The notes beneath the pieces were generated by a model. The model made no database searches, had not been told where the DNA came from, and was given only the letters and a program-made list of their open reading frames with translations. Below, one piece after another: positions 36,801 through 47,289 of a DNA stretch of 64,000 nucleotides (positions are counted from its first letter, which is position 1; each line of letters begins with the position of its first letter). The position numbers were made by a program, and so were the translations under genes. The DNA is from Certhia americana. Its lineage: Eukaryota; Chordata; Aves; Passeriformes; Certhiidae. Location of the stretch: the NCBI GenBank assembly GCA_018697195.1, contig CM031870.1, positions 3,647,700-3,711,699 of the forward strand, given 5' to 3'.

Positions 36801-39800
36801 TAGAATGGGATTTTTCAGGGGAGGGAGAAATAAGAACAGAATGATAAAGGAGGAGAAAGTTTCCCTGGCATCCCTCTGGCTGAAAAGGTTCTAGATTTAT
36901 GTGCAAGTCTTCCCATATTGATGTTACAAAGGAGGGGAATTCACCAAATACACTGTTACTTATTAGATAATTTTGACATGAGAATAACACTGGTTTCAAA
37001 CCAACATAAATTGTTGACCTTATCCAACCCAAATTACAGGGATGCTGGGCTTCTCCACTGAAAGGTAAATAATCTCTTTAATACAAAAAATCATAAAACC
37101 CAACTGCTTCCAAATGTGTCACTTGAAAAATCAAATGAAAATGCATCTCAGTCCTGAAATTATTTTATCCTCTCTCCAGAGCTCTTTAAAGGTTAAAAAA
37201 AGTCTTACAAAATTAATGTCAGCACTCCAGACTTGGAGGATGCTGCTCATGACTCATGCTTTTGATCCCTTAGCCCAAACCAATGTCATGCTCTGTACCT
37301 TTCACAGGGTGAGAAGTCAATAAGCTGCACTCCTTGGTGACTAAACCTTTGAATCTGCTTGAACTTCTCTCCACCCCACAGAGCGATGCCTCTCTGGTGG
37401 AATGTAGCCAGGTAGGTGCCTTTGGGAGACCAACGGACGTAGGTCTCTGTCCACCTCTGGATTTAAAAAAAAAAAAAGTACACACAAGTTTAATTTCATG
37501 TTGTGCCCCTAAAAGGGAAAGAATTAATGTGTGGCTTGTAGAAGCACGTTTTGTAAACCCCTTTACTAAGTGAAGATTTCAGGATCTGTGATAATTGTGG
37601 AGTTTTATTTCGTGCACGTGATGTACAGTACCTAATTTTCAGGTTGGAAATTGTCAACTGAGACCTTTTCAACATACAGATCACCAAAGATGTTCTTCAG
37701 GTACAATGACATCCTTTGTGTAGTAACAATTAAACCCACCTAACACCCTGGAGTTCCTTCTTTCAGCCTTGGTAAGAACATACTGTTCTCAGAGGAAGAA
37801 ATATTTCAAATTTCTGAACAGCTATGGATCTTCAGCTAAATTAGAGAGATCTCAGCAATACAGATCACAGCTGGAGACCACGGTGGTGAGCAAATATTCT
37901 CATCATCCCAGAGCCAACTTCCTTCCACTGTAATGCACAATCATTATAAAGGAAAATGCTCCTGGGTCCTAACAGTTCCCAGCAAGTCCAGTGCCTGCAG
38001 CAGACAGGCAGACTAACTCTCCCTTTTTTATGCCATTACCAAACCAGCTATTCCTCTTTAACACCTCTGTGGTCAGCACAAAAGCAAGGAGTCATCTGAA
38101 GCAGCAAACATAAGCACATATTCAGCTCGAATGAATAGTGCTCCTCAAACTCTGACTTTGCATTCTCAGGTCTTTCTGAATCACCTATAACAGAGAGATG
38201 AAGGAAACTAATGGGCATCATAGACCAGTTAAAAAAAAGAAAAACAAACACCACCACAAACTCTTAAGAAGTTCACAGTTCTCTTACTTAAGCAGCTAAG
38301 TCTAATTCTAAAGGATATGATTTCACCACTCTTTACAAGGAAGAAAAAATTATTTCAGCAATGGGGAAAAGCCTTTTTTTTTCTTTAATTAAGAAGCTGC
38401 AACGTCATAAAATGAAGAAGATTGGCAGTGTATCTGCAACCTCCAGCACTTCCAGGACACTCACTGCTCTGTCCTCAATTTGAACAGGTTCCTTGATGTC
38501 ATTCCAAAAAATGGATGTCCGGTCTCCTGATTCAAAGATCACACTGTACTGATCCCTACAATCAGGATCTTCCAACCAGTATCGGAGATTCCCCTGAGGA
38601 AAACAGAGCAAAAGACTATTAGTGAGTCAAAGGCTAAGACAACAAGTTCCACAAATTAGTACCTACCTGGCAGGTGGAAGCTGGTCTTACCAGAGTGTGC
38701 AACTTTGGGGTCTTACCACTGCAAACAAGTTTTTGAAGTGAAATTCCAATTACTGAGTGCTGGGGGCTGAGAGCACACCATAAATAGGTGGACCTTCAAG
38801 GTGTTTTGATGATGTATAATGCTTATTTTAAACAAGAATTCATTTGGTATTTGGTTTTTAAAGAAAAAGCAAACTGTTCTTTCGTCCACCAGACTATTTA
38901 CAAAGCAATTGGTAACAAACACCAAAGTTTGCCTCAATTAAGATTATAAAAAGATGCTTTTGAAAATCTACTTTTAAATGACTTGTGCAAAATTATTATT
39001 CACTCTTAAATAATAAGAGTAAGTTAAGCTTCACACTATGTGTAACTATTAAGCAGAGCACCAAGTTCCTGCCATCACTGCAGGAGGGTGAGCATGAAGG
39101 AAAAGAAACATGTGATCAGCACTGCTATTTACAACACCATTAACAAAGTTTCTATTTTCATATGGACATTTCAGCAATGAAGTAACCAATTAATAATAAG
39201 CTGAATATTCTTTCCACTTCTCCAAAAATTCCTTACCAAATCCTTAAATGGCTGTTTCTCAGGGATTTCCCACTCGTCACTGATCGTCATGTACCTGAAA
39301 GAGAAATTTGCTTGGTTACACTCCATGCAGGCACTCAGGATTAGAATCCCCACATCTACAGACAACACACAATTGCTGCACTCACTTATCAAAGTCTGTG
39401 AAGAGGTTGACTCTGAAAGTGTGCTGCTTATCCAGTTTGTATCCATCTGCATTCTTCACGGCATCCACGGCGTGGGAGGGAGACATGTACTCCAGGAAGA
39501 TGTACCTGCAGGGAAGGAAAACCAAAGAAAAAGACATTATTGGCTACACAACAGGCTCAAAATGAAGAAGAAACAATAGGGATGAATTAAGAATTCAGTA
39601 CAGAGCATCTACAAGGTAACTCTTTGTCTTGTCCCTAACCAATTAGGGTCAACAGCAAATTAATCTCCATTCTGCCCACAGGCTCACACACATTTTTTAG
39701 CTCTCTAGGCCTGACCTCAATTAATCTGATATCGTTTCTGAAATAGGCCTGACAGAGTAGTGAATGCAAGCTCAACACAACCAGGACAGGAGTGAGAGAC

Positions 39801-42800
39801 AGGAACATGCAGGTTACATCCACAGCTCTTCCCAGCTGAGTACAAGGTCATGTTTAGGAATTCTAACTTGCTGTCACGGGCATCTCAAAGCATCACTATT
39901 GTTTTTCAATCACACAACTCAGCTTCCTTCTGGCCACTTAATCCAATCAGGTTTGGAGCCCAGCAGACTCAAAACTAATGGTATCCTGAACACCATCAGT
40001 GTCTCAAACAGAGGTATGAACACTGACAGAGTAATTTTCATGCTGACCATAGAGAAGCAACAATCCCTCCACTCCAGAAAACTCATTTTATGTCTTCTAA
40101 AGTATGGATTCCTCCAATAACCAGAATATATGCTACAGATATTGACAATATTTTGCAACAAACATTCCAGTTGTTGCTACTAAGTTTTTAGCTCAAGAGG
40201 ACCTTTAACTTCTGCCATAGCAGAAAACTGAGGAAAAACACATGTAGCACAGACATTGGTCTCCAAACTCAGCTAAACTGTTTGCATAATTAATCCCCAC
40301 CACCCTCCACTATGGAGCCTAATGAGCTATTAAGCTTCTCTGTTTCCTCAGGAACTTGTCTGTCACTGAGACTGGCAGCAGGACTGCACAGGCTGAGGCA
40401 GAAGAAGGTGATGATAACAACTATGAGGTCACCATAAAAACTGGCCATGAAGTATTGACACTAACAAAGAGAGGCCAGAGCTGTGTTTCAGTGCTTTTCC
40501 CAGTTGGAGTTGTCATTACTTACCCTTTTGTTTTTCCATCTGCTTCTGGATAAAATTCATTGATAATTTTACCAAACTTGGAAAATATTTTGTGGATGAC
40601 ATTCTTCAGTTTCTCCAGTCTGTCTGGCCCAACCTGGGGCACATTATCCACAACAATCACCGAGTCTATTCCATCTGCCTCCTGTGGCTGATCTTTCAGG
40701 ATGTCACCAAGCAGTTCTGCAAAGACAGCACAGACAGGAAACTAAGGCACTGCTCTCATCATGAAGGAGAGAAGATAAAGATGAACAGAACAGTGAAAGT
40801 AAGAAAACAGAGAGACCTCAAACTTCGAGAATAATTTAAGAAACTTGGTAAGGAATGAATTCTGTCAGAGAAACAACTGAAGTGAACACACGACACCCCA
40901 ACAGCACATCCTGACTAAGTGACAGGATTATGAGGTTTCGTGGCAAACTTTAGCACCCAGCTCTTGAAGTCTTTCTTAAAAACATACTTTACATACTGAG
41001 GTTGTCAACACTTGCACTGTCAGTTTTTTTCAGGAGATGGAACTGGCTCACCAAGTCCTCAAAACTGACAATAGCACAGACAAATGAATGATTTACTACC
41101 TGACCTCTGACCAGTCCTCTTGCTCAAATTATAACCAGACTTTGATAAAAATAAATGTAATCTGTACCTCCCTCCCAAATTACACACACAAGTTTTAGCA
41201 TAATTCAAAACTATCTACCATACTGGAAGCTCTGCATGTCTCAGCATCACTGTAATTAAGAATTCACACTCCACCTAAACCTTTAAGAACAAAAATGAAA
41301 ATCTAAGGTAAGAAAACCTTCAGAAACTGAAAGCCTTATTTAAGCTTTGGGAAGACAAGCACACATCTTTTCACACTGGATATTCTTCAAACATATTAAT
41401 TCCTGAATATCTGCAGTAAGTTTTAAGATTATGTGAAGATCACTATAAAACACAAAACTACACAGCAAATAAGTTCACACCACCATGCTTTTGAATGAGA
41501 TAAAATATGGAGTCAGACTATCTATAGTAATTTAAGAAATTACTATTGTATAGTAATATACAATATATTATAAAATATATATATAATAATGTATATCTAT
41601 TGTAATTTAAGAAATCCTTCTGCCCAGAAACATCACTGGAAAGATCTCCAGCAATGACGAAATATGAGAAAAATGCTTACTTTGAATTTCAAACTACTAA
41701 AAAGTTGCTTTCTATAACTTTTAGCTTCAACAGGTTATTACACATAAAGCTTCCCATTGATCTGAGGCAACATGAATCACAAATATTTAGCCCATTACCA
41801 CCAAGATTATGTAGCATCCACAGAAAGTTTTTGTTTGTAATATTTATCACCAAAAAAGATCACCTCCATGTGCAGGAACTACAAATAACAATATAAAAGA
41901 AATAAAATGAAAGCATGCCCCACAAGGACATTTCCACAGGAGTCTACAAGCAAAAGGAGAAACCCAAAGTAAAACACAAAAGGGTCATTTTTAAGGCTCC
42001 TTTTGTGATTTTTTTTTCATAGCCACTTCTCACAAAAGACTTTCTAGGCCAAGGAATGCATGTTTAGATTCCTGAGCAGGAATGTAACACCTGTATTGAA
42101 TCAAACTGTAACAGACTGAAGACAAATTCCCACACTGTGCCCTTAAATTCAAAATTGTGAACAAAGGAATCTTCAAAGAGCAAGAAGCTGGTTCAGCCAG
42201 CTCCTGTTGCAGCCAGAAGGGAAGCAGGGTGTGGTGGGTACAGGGCTATCTTCAGCTAGCAGGATTTTAAGGACCACTGTCATTATCTGGTACCTAAGTG
42301 GCTGTCCAACACATCCCTTCTGCTTTAACTGGGATCAGCTGCTCTTCCATGCCAACACCACTCAGGGGGGAAAAGAAGAGGCAATAAAGGATCTGAGATG
42401 TTCCAGTCCTACAGCTGGTCCATCTCACAGGTGCTCCCGAAGATCTGTGTTACCATGAGCATTGAAAGAGCCTTGGCTTGGGCACTTTTCTCCTTGGGGA
42501 GGCACCAGAATAATGGGAAAGGAGTAAGGAAGCTCAAGAAGCAATAAACACAGATGGAAAGCCAGCCCAGCAAGAGTGACTAAACTTAAATGCTGTCATT
42601 CAGCCACTAACACTGGATTTCATACAGCTGAGAAGTTAACCAAATTAATTAACAATGAAATAGGTGGGAATGGGAAATTTGCCCAGTTTCTAAGAAGGAA
42701 CTGAACAGAACAATCCCAGATGTACACAAAGTGTATTAAGCGGGCACTAACACAAAGAATCCAACTCCAAGGCAATTTTGCCAAAGTCTTTTTAAGAAAC

Positions 42801-44175
42801 AAATGTAACAATTCAAACAGCTGTTAAACAAACTGCTAAACTGAGAACAGCAAACACTTCCTTAATCTAGGATATTTGGCTGCTGTTTTATTAAACTAAA
42901 CAAAAGACTGGAACACAAGAATCCACGGCCAGTTGAGATAAGTGGCTGATTTACAATCCTGTGCTTTAGAAACATCTTCCCACTTTTGATACGTGTAACA
43001 GACCCTACAACAAACAGAATACACACACAAAAGACCCTAAAACAGCACAAATGCTGAACAAATAACGGGGAAACAAGTACTTTTGCTGTTCAAAAACTAA
43101 GAAAACTTATCTGGAAAGACCCATCTGAAAAATACTAAATTAGAGATCTAACTTGTGTATGACAAGCCCGTATATAAACATTTATTGTCCCTGCAGTCAC
43201 ACAACAGCTTGGCCATTTTAAGGCACTCAATATCCACTACTTTTCAAAGAGCCTGAGCTGACATCTTTAACTGCCTCAAACGATTTTTCCCTATTTTCTT
43301 ATCACAGAGTACCTACATCACATCTTCACGAGGAAGAACTCTCCTCAAACCCTATTTACCTACGGATTTCACTCTGCGTGCAGGGAAAAACCAAGGACGA
43401 AGAAACATGCTTGCAACGACCACATCCAGCCATTTAAAACTTCAGTTTCTACAGCCGAGTTTAACTAATGGGAGGCAAAAGGGAGACGAGCTGATGACTC
43501 CACTCAGAGGGCAGCCCACACCCGAGGTGTAATAACAATTTTAGAACCACTTTAGCAGCAGCTTTTACAACAGCAGCGCTGTGCGGTGCAGAGATAACTC
43601 AGAAAAAGATCGCGTATGAAGCACAGCCACGCTGCATGGGCACACGCAGGATGCGGAGCTGCCCAGCACCCGGGGCAGAGCATTCCCCCGGCCTGGCCCC
43701 GGCTCGCACCTTCGTCGCTGATGTCGTCCACGAAGTCCTCGGGGTCGCTGAAGGAAATCTCATCCTCGGGCTCGGCCGGGGCGGCGGGCGGGGCCTGCCC
43801 GTTGTCCTGGGGCTCTGCCGGCGGCTCGGGCTCGGCCTGGGGCTCGGCCTGGGGCTCAGCCTGAGGCTGGGGCTCAGCCTGGAGCTGGGGCTCTGCCGGC
43901 GGCTCGGCCTGGGGCTCGGCCTTCACGGGGCTCTGGGCGCCGGACGGCGGCTGCTCGGGCTCCTCAGCGGCTGGCGGCGGTTCTGGGGGCCCCGGCGGCG
44001 CCTCCGACTCGCCTCCTCCTTCCCCTTCCTCCTCCTCCTCCTCCCTCTCGCCCTGCTCCTGCTGCTGCGGCGGCTCCGCGGCCGGCGGGGCCGCGTCCGT
44101 CTGCTCGGGCTCCTCGGCGGGGCCCTGCGCGCCGGGCGGCGCGGCGGCCGCGGGGCTCTCCTCGGTGTCCTGCAT
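30795..44175 (-). CDS. EIF3B: Eukaryotic translation initiation factor 3 subunit B
   Basis: eIF3b is a core scaffold of the cytoplasmic eIF3 complex on the 40S ribosomal subunit. It binds subunits a, g and i and supports mRNA recruitment and scanning. Eighteen coding exons were placed with consistent phases, giving about 800 residues (human 814). Domains: an acidic, Pro/Ala/Gln-rich N-terminus (1 to about 150, poorly conserved in the family); a [11 protein letters not shown] motif at the end of exon 1; an RRM at about 172-256 with RNP1-like KGYIFLEY; a nine-bladed beta-propeller at about 275-700; and a C-terminal helix (about 709-760, with [11 protein letters not shown]) that binds eIF3i and eIF3g. 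The tail is [16 protein letters not shown] and so on. The ATG at 44175 is the first in frame and matches the family start MQD. All placed introns are GT-AG except intron 16, which is GC-AG. The last roughly 11 codons of exon 17 and its donor are missing, replaced by CA/GT repeat. Protein identity is near certain; the gene model is incomplete at that one point. Confidence 0.95.
31121..31346 (-). repeat. Duplicated block and hairpin in the last EIF3B intron
   Basis: A segment of about 60 bp containing ATTCAGGATAAAAAGTA occurs twice, at about 31121-31186 and 31284-31346, with modest divergence. Between them are inverted arms: 31213-31229 pairs perfectly with 31257-31273 (17 bp, 27-base loop). 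The stem extends by six more pairs (31204-31209 with 31274-31279) after a three-base bulge. Confidence 0.8.
31347..31476. repeat. (CA)n-based minisatellite with a fold-back end
   Basis: CA runs alternate with GGGGG spacers and AGAGTG or AGCGGG interruptions, giving roughly 30-bp higher-order units. At about 31441-31476 the array folds back: CACACACA-GGGGG is followed by CCCCG-TCTGTGTGTG, an inverted repeat. The array touches EIF3B exon 17 directly. Confidence 0.85.
31477..31554 (-). CDS. EIF3B: EIF3B exon 17, 3' end lost in microsatellite
   Basis: It encodes [20 protein letters not shown] and then QELYME, part of the helix that contacts eIF3i/eIF3g. The acceptor CCGCAG precedes 31554. After the conserved glutamate at 31477-31479 the frame runs into CA repeat. 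The family's QKN.RLELRG segment and the GT donor are absent here and nowhere visible in the intron. Confidence 0.85.
31964..32041 (-). CDS. EIF3B: EIF3B exon 16
   Basis: Exactly 26 codons, [15 protein letters not shown] to SKASK. The acceptor is TTTCACAG. The donor reads AAAG|GCAAGA, a GC donor instead of GT. Both flanking phases are 0. Confidence 0.9.
32521..32646 (-). CDS. EIF3B: EIF3B exon 15
   Basis: Forty-two codons, [20 protein letters not shown] to SEDQIK, at the end of the beta-propeller. The acceptor is CTTTCAG, the donor AAG|GTAGGG, and the phase is 0 on both sides. Confidence 0.95.
32837..32975 (-). CDS. EIF3B: EIF3B exon 14
   Basis: It encodes [18 protein letters not shown] to VSWWSHK, propeller blades. 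The acceptor is CTGTGCAG and the donor AAG|GTACTG. The first base completes the split serine codon. Confidence 0.95.
33806..33884 (-). CDS. EIF3B: EIF3B exon 13
   Basis: It encodes (K)[18 protein letters not shown] to VLAGLR. The acceptor is TCTTTTCAG and the donor GAAG|GTGAGT. Confidence 0.95.
34060..34182 (-). CDS. EIF3B: EIF3B exon 12
   Basis: It encodes (E)[18 protein letters not shown] to NGKIELI. The acceptor is TGTTACAG and the donor ATAA|GTAAGT. Confidence 0.95.
34661..34733 (-). CDS. EIF3B: EIF3B exon 11
   Basis: It encodes [20 protein letters not shown] then VEMK. The acceptor is TTTACAG and the donor AAAG|GTAATG. One base is carried into exon 12. Confidence 0.95.
35290..35500 (-). 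CDS. EIF3B: EIF3B exon 10
   Basis: This is the largest internal coding exon (211 nt). It encodes [20 protein letters not shown] through [20 protein letters not shown] then TQ. The acceptor is TTCCTGTAG and the donor ACAG|GTACAT. Confidence 0.97.
35988..36006 (+). repeat. Short telomere-like CCCTAA run
   Basis: The sequence TAACCCTAACCCTAACCC lies inside EIF3B intron 9. At under three units it is short enough to be chance or a trace of break repair. Confidence 0.6.
36247..36293 (-). CDS. EIF3B: EIF3B exon 9
   Basis: A 47-nt exon encoding [15 protein letters not shown]. The acceptor is CTTATAG and the donor TAAG|GTGAGT. Two bases carry over to exon 10. Confidence 0.95.
36396..36462 (-). CDS. 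EIF3B: EIF3B exon 8
   Basis: It encodes (K)[18 protein letters not shown] then YETP. The acceptor is TTGCCTAG and the donor CCT|GTAAGT. Confidence 0.95.
36563..36694 (-). CDS. EIF3B: EIF3B exon 7
   Basis: It encodes [20 protein letters not shown] through [13 protein letters not shown]. The acceptor is TTTTGTAG and the donor TTAA|GTAGGT. Confidence 0.95.
37299..37456 (-). CDS. EIF3B: EIF3B exon 6
   Basis: It encodes [20 protein letters not shown] through [11 protein letters not shown], the first propeller blades. The acceptor is AAATCCAG after a T-rich tract and the donor AAAG|GTACAG. Confidence 0.95.
38465..38593 (-). CDS. EIF3B: EIF3B exon 5
   Basis: Forty-three codons, [20 protein letters not shown] through EPVQIEDRA. 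The acceptor is TTCCTCAG and the donor AGCA|GTGAGT. Confidence 0.95.
39237..39294 (-). CDS. EIF3B: EIF3B exon 4
   Basis: It encodes (K)[19 protein letters not shown], the linker from the RRM to the propeller. The acceptor is CTTTCAG and the donor TTTG|GTAAGG. Confidence 0.95.
39386..39505 (-). CDS. EIF3B: EIF3B exon 3 (second half of RRM)
   Basis: It encodes (G)[18 protein letters not shown] through [10 protein letters not shown]. It carries the RNP1-like strand. The acceptor is CCCTGCAG and the donor ATAA|GTGAGT. Confidence 0.95.
40524..40716 (-). CDS. EIF3B: EIF3B exon 2 (first half of RRM)
   Basis: It encodes (E)[18 protein letters not shown] through [10 protein letters not shown], including the RNP2-like strand SVIVVDNVP. 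The acceptor is CTTTGCAG and the donor AAGG|GTAAGT. Confidence 0.95.
40717..43709 (-). other. EIF3B: EIF3B intron 1
   Basis: The intron begins GTGCGAG after GACGAAG at the end of exon 1. It is about 3.0 kb and AT-rich, with no recognisable exon or CR1 copy. Its only notable internal feature is the AT palindrome near 41.5 kb. Confidence 0.85.
41521..41615. repeat. AT palindrome flanked by 20-bp direct repeats
   Basis: Segments 41521-41540 and 41596-41615 are the same in 19 of 20 positions. The first copy overlaps an inverted repeat, with arm TAGTAATTT at 41525-41533 and AAATTACTA at 41537-41545. The middle is AT dinucleotide-rich. It lies in EIF3B intron 1. Confidence 0.75.
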
Positions 44176-45020
44176 GGGGCGGCGGCGCTGTTCGGGTTGG
44201 GGTGTCGGTGTGCGGGTGTCGGTGCGCGGTGCCCTGCGCTCGGTGCCGGTGCCGTGCGGAGCGCGGCGGGCAAAGGCGGGGCGGCTCCTACGGCCGGGCC
44301 ATGTGCGCCAGGCCCAGCCACCCGCGCGCGCCGGCACCTACCAATGCGGGCAGGGACACAGGGGGATCCCTGTCCCTGCCGCCTGTCCCGCCCGCCTGTC
44401 CCGCCCGCCGCCGCCTTCTCTCCCCTCCGCGCACTGGCAATTCCGCCGCCTTTGCCAGCTCTGTCTCCCTCAGCCAGCGGCGGCTTCTTCACCTTCTCAC
44501 CGCACCGCACGCCTGGTACCCCTATTTTTTGACTGCTGTGGTTGAGCCCAAGATGGCGCCGCCTTTCATTTTACTGAGGTGGGGTCCGGCCGAACCATTT
44601 TTTGGGGGGCACCGTTACATTTAACGCCCTGCGTGTGCGGCCGCTCAGCAAAGGTGGCTGCCAAGCTCTGGGATGCCGGTGAAAGGACAATGCCGCGGTG
44701 AGCGGACAGCGCACTGGCACGAAACTCGCCCTACCGCCCCCCTACAACCTTTCCCCATGGCTTCGCCCGAAGGCAGCGGGCGCGCGCGCGGGCGCTACCA
44801 AGCTGGTGTAGAGGGGGAGGCGCGCGGTGCTTCGGCGATATCGACGCGGTTGTGCCGGGGCGCGGCGAGGGCGGTGGGTCAGCGCACCCCCGGGGCGGCG
44901 GGGCCGTGTGGTACGGCCCGGCGGGAGCGCCACATCAGCCGGGCGGCGCTGAGGGCTGTGGGGGTGCCGGCGGTGGCTGTGCTCGGGCGGCTTCCGAGCG
45001 GTGTTTTAGTCCCATCGTGA
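43640..45020. promoter_or_regulatory. EIF3B: CpG island, EIF3B promoter and first exon
   Basis: A dense CpG block covers EIF3B exon 1 and about 0.8 kb upstream. A YY1-type motif, CAAGATGGCGCCGCC, lies at 44549-44563 on the plus strand. There is no TATA box at a plausible place. The island extends far enough upstream to allow divergent initiation, which is inference only. Confidence 0.7.
43710..44175 (-). CDS. EIF3B: EIF3B exon 1 (start codon, acidic low-complexity N-terminus)
   Basis: It opens [17 protein letters not shown], then has Pro/Ala/Glu-rich sequence with an E6 run, then an AEPQ/AEPP repeat tract, ending [15 protein letters not shown]. The last base starts a split glutamate codon. 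The donor is GAAG|GTGCGA. The ATG has C at -3, a weak context, but is the first in frame and matches the family start. Confidence 0.9.
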
Positions 45021-45363
45021 CCTTTGTGGGTTTTAAATAACATTTTTCCTGAGGTACGAGATGACAGTGGCCATGCCGCGCATATCTTCCTGCCCCGCGA
45101 GAAGCCTTAAAGGTCTGGTGGCAGCCGGACACACAGGACAGTGATCTGAGGGGTCACCGTGCACGGTCGTGGCGTTTTAGCATGGTTTTAAAATGGATTC
45201 CTAACTGGTAAAGCTTCCCTCTGTTCACCTTGGCTACCAACATGACCGAGCTGAGAGATGTGACCCCACATTACTGATTAAAGTGTCGCATTCTGTCCCG
45301 GGCTCCTCAGGCTGATGAAGAATACGTGAAGGATGGCTTCTGTCACCATGTGTTTTTTTTTAT

Positions 45364-45401
<38 letters not shown>

Positions 45402-46849
45402 GTGTGTATATGTTTATATATATATATTTTTTTTTTTTCAGCGTGGCTCAGAGACCTTGTAATTTGCCTCGGATACCATCTTGAGGTGACAATTTTAGAG
45501 GAAAAAGTCCTCGAGAAATGGCTCATCTGTTCAAACTTAGAGACGAACACTTGCATTTTGAGCAGGATTTCTTTTTTAATCGCAGTGTTTTCAATCATCA
45601 AAACTGACAATGCCTGCATTAATAAAAAAACCAAACAAAAACAAAGGGCAGAGCAGGTCTGTACATGATGTTTTAAAATTAGACCTTGTCTTATATTGCA
45701 GCACCTTTCATGTTTTGACAAACTCTTGAGGGCAGGTGTTTGAGAAGCTAAGGCAGACACGCCAGTTGTGCAATTTTTCAGGGAGTCACACGATGGCATC
45801 CCAACTCCACTCCTATTCCACTGACTGTGTCCATTCCCTGCTGAAGGAATTCGAGTTCTCGAATGAATGGAAACGATGACTGGCACTTTGTGCAGCAATT
45901 TTTTCCCCTCATTATATCATGACCAGGCTCTAACTTCCCGCTCAGCACCAGCACTGACACTGGAGAGAACACAATGTGCTGTTTCCTGCCCTCACAACCA
46001 CGGAATTTTTTCATGTGTGAGGCAGGACATGGTCCCTGCTGTGCAATCCATGGTCCCAACTGGCTCCTCAGTATTCCATGGCTTTTCCAGGGGTGCCTGT
46101 GAGGTTTGTGTTGCCTTTGTTTCTCCCCTCCCACAGTTGTCTGTATTGCTGGAAAGTGCAATTTCTGCAATTGCCCTTTTTCCTGTTTGCACTTTCCCAG
46201 GCACTTTGGTCCAACAGTGGATCTAAGCATTGGATTCTCCTTTCCCTGACATTGCACAGGCTGCTCTTTGCACTTTCCTGTACTTTTCAGCAACTTTTGA
46301 TTTATTGCTCTTCCTTCCTTCTCCCTTTCCTTTTTCTGTTGAAATTTCCTCTCAGTCCCTGTCCTATCTCACTGCTATTCTTTTTTCTCCCTCAGCAATC
46401 TGAGGGAGAGTGGAACAACAAAACCAGAGATTTTGGCACTGGCAGCTGAAAGCCTGTTCCTATAAGTACTCCACATGCAAAACTCCTAATCAGTGGGAAA
46501 TTTTGGGGGAAGAAATCTTGCAGGAATGGCTTTTTATAACACAGCTCTCCAACCAGCAGTGCCTCATGAATTTTATTGCATGCAGGTGATCTGAGAATAG
46601 TGGAGCTGACAGCTCCGTTTCCTAAACTGAATTCTGAAGGAGTAAGCAAGTTCTTGTATGAAATTCCATCTAATCCTGACAGGACGTGCCTGGAATGACA
46701 CACTGTGAGGCAGGGCCTCGGGTAGGGACCTATTTCTGCCTTGCTTTTGTCGCCTGGAACCGGCTGGTTCAGCCCCTCTGCTCCTCTCGGGTGAGACCCA
46801 GCTGCAGTCCTGCAGCCAGCTTGGGCTCCCAGCACAGGAAGGACAGGGA
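45021..46849. other. Spacer between EIF3B and SNX8; no gene seen
   Basis: Apart from a TA-rich microsatellite at 45358-45440, this is non-repetitive sequence with only overlapping short frames. No splice-bounded exon is convincing. Confidence 0.5.
45358..45440. repeat. TA/TATG microsatellite
   Basis: TA dinucleotides with interspersed TATG and TGTG units, flanked by T runs on both sides. Confidence 0.9.
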
Positions 46850-47289
46850 GCTCTTGGGATGAGTCCAGAGGAGGCCACTAAAATGATCAGAGGGATGGAG
46901 CAGCTCTCCTGAAGGAAAGGCTGAGAGAACTGGGATTGTTTGTTCAGCCTGGAGAGGAGAAGGTTTCAGGGTGACCCAGCTGTGGCCTTTCAATACCTGA
47001 AGGGGCCTGCAAGAAAGATGGAAAGAGACTATAAGGGGGAATGGCTTTAAATTGAGAGTAGGTTTTGGTCAGATATTAGGAAGGAACTCTACCCTGTGAG
47101 GGTGCAGAGGCTCTGGCACAGGTTGCCAGAGAAGCCGTGGCTGCCCCATCCCTGGAGGTGTTCAGGGCCAGGCTGGATGGGGCTTGGAGCAGCCTGGGAT
47201 AGTGGAAGGTGTCCCTGCCTGCAAAACGGGCTTGTAACAAGATGATCTTTAAGGTATTTTTCAACCCAAACCACTCTGTGATTCTCTAA
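46850..47289 (+). mobile_element. CR1 LINE 3' fragment, longest in the window (about 440 bp)
   Basis: Sequential CR1 landmarks: 'GAGTCCAGAGGAGGCCACTA', 'CAGCCTGGAGAGGAGAAGG', 'TGTGGCCTTTCAATACCTGA', 'AGATATTAGGAAGGAACTCT', 'AGGCTGGATGGGGCTTGG', then 'TTTTCAACCCAAACCA' and CTCTGTGATTCTCT at the end. Plus strand, 5'-truncated. Confidence 0.9.

Noticed and set aside
37820..37910. Possible box C/D snoRNA in an EIF3B intron (minus strand ATGATGA and CTGA)
   Set aside because: The terminal stem expected next to the two boxes does not pair, and such short boxes are common by chance.
43552..44337. N-terminal extension of EIF3B upstream of the MQD start
   Set aside because: The frame is open, but it has no ATG upstream of 44175. 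The extension has no support from the family, whose proteins start MQD.
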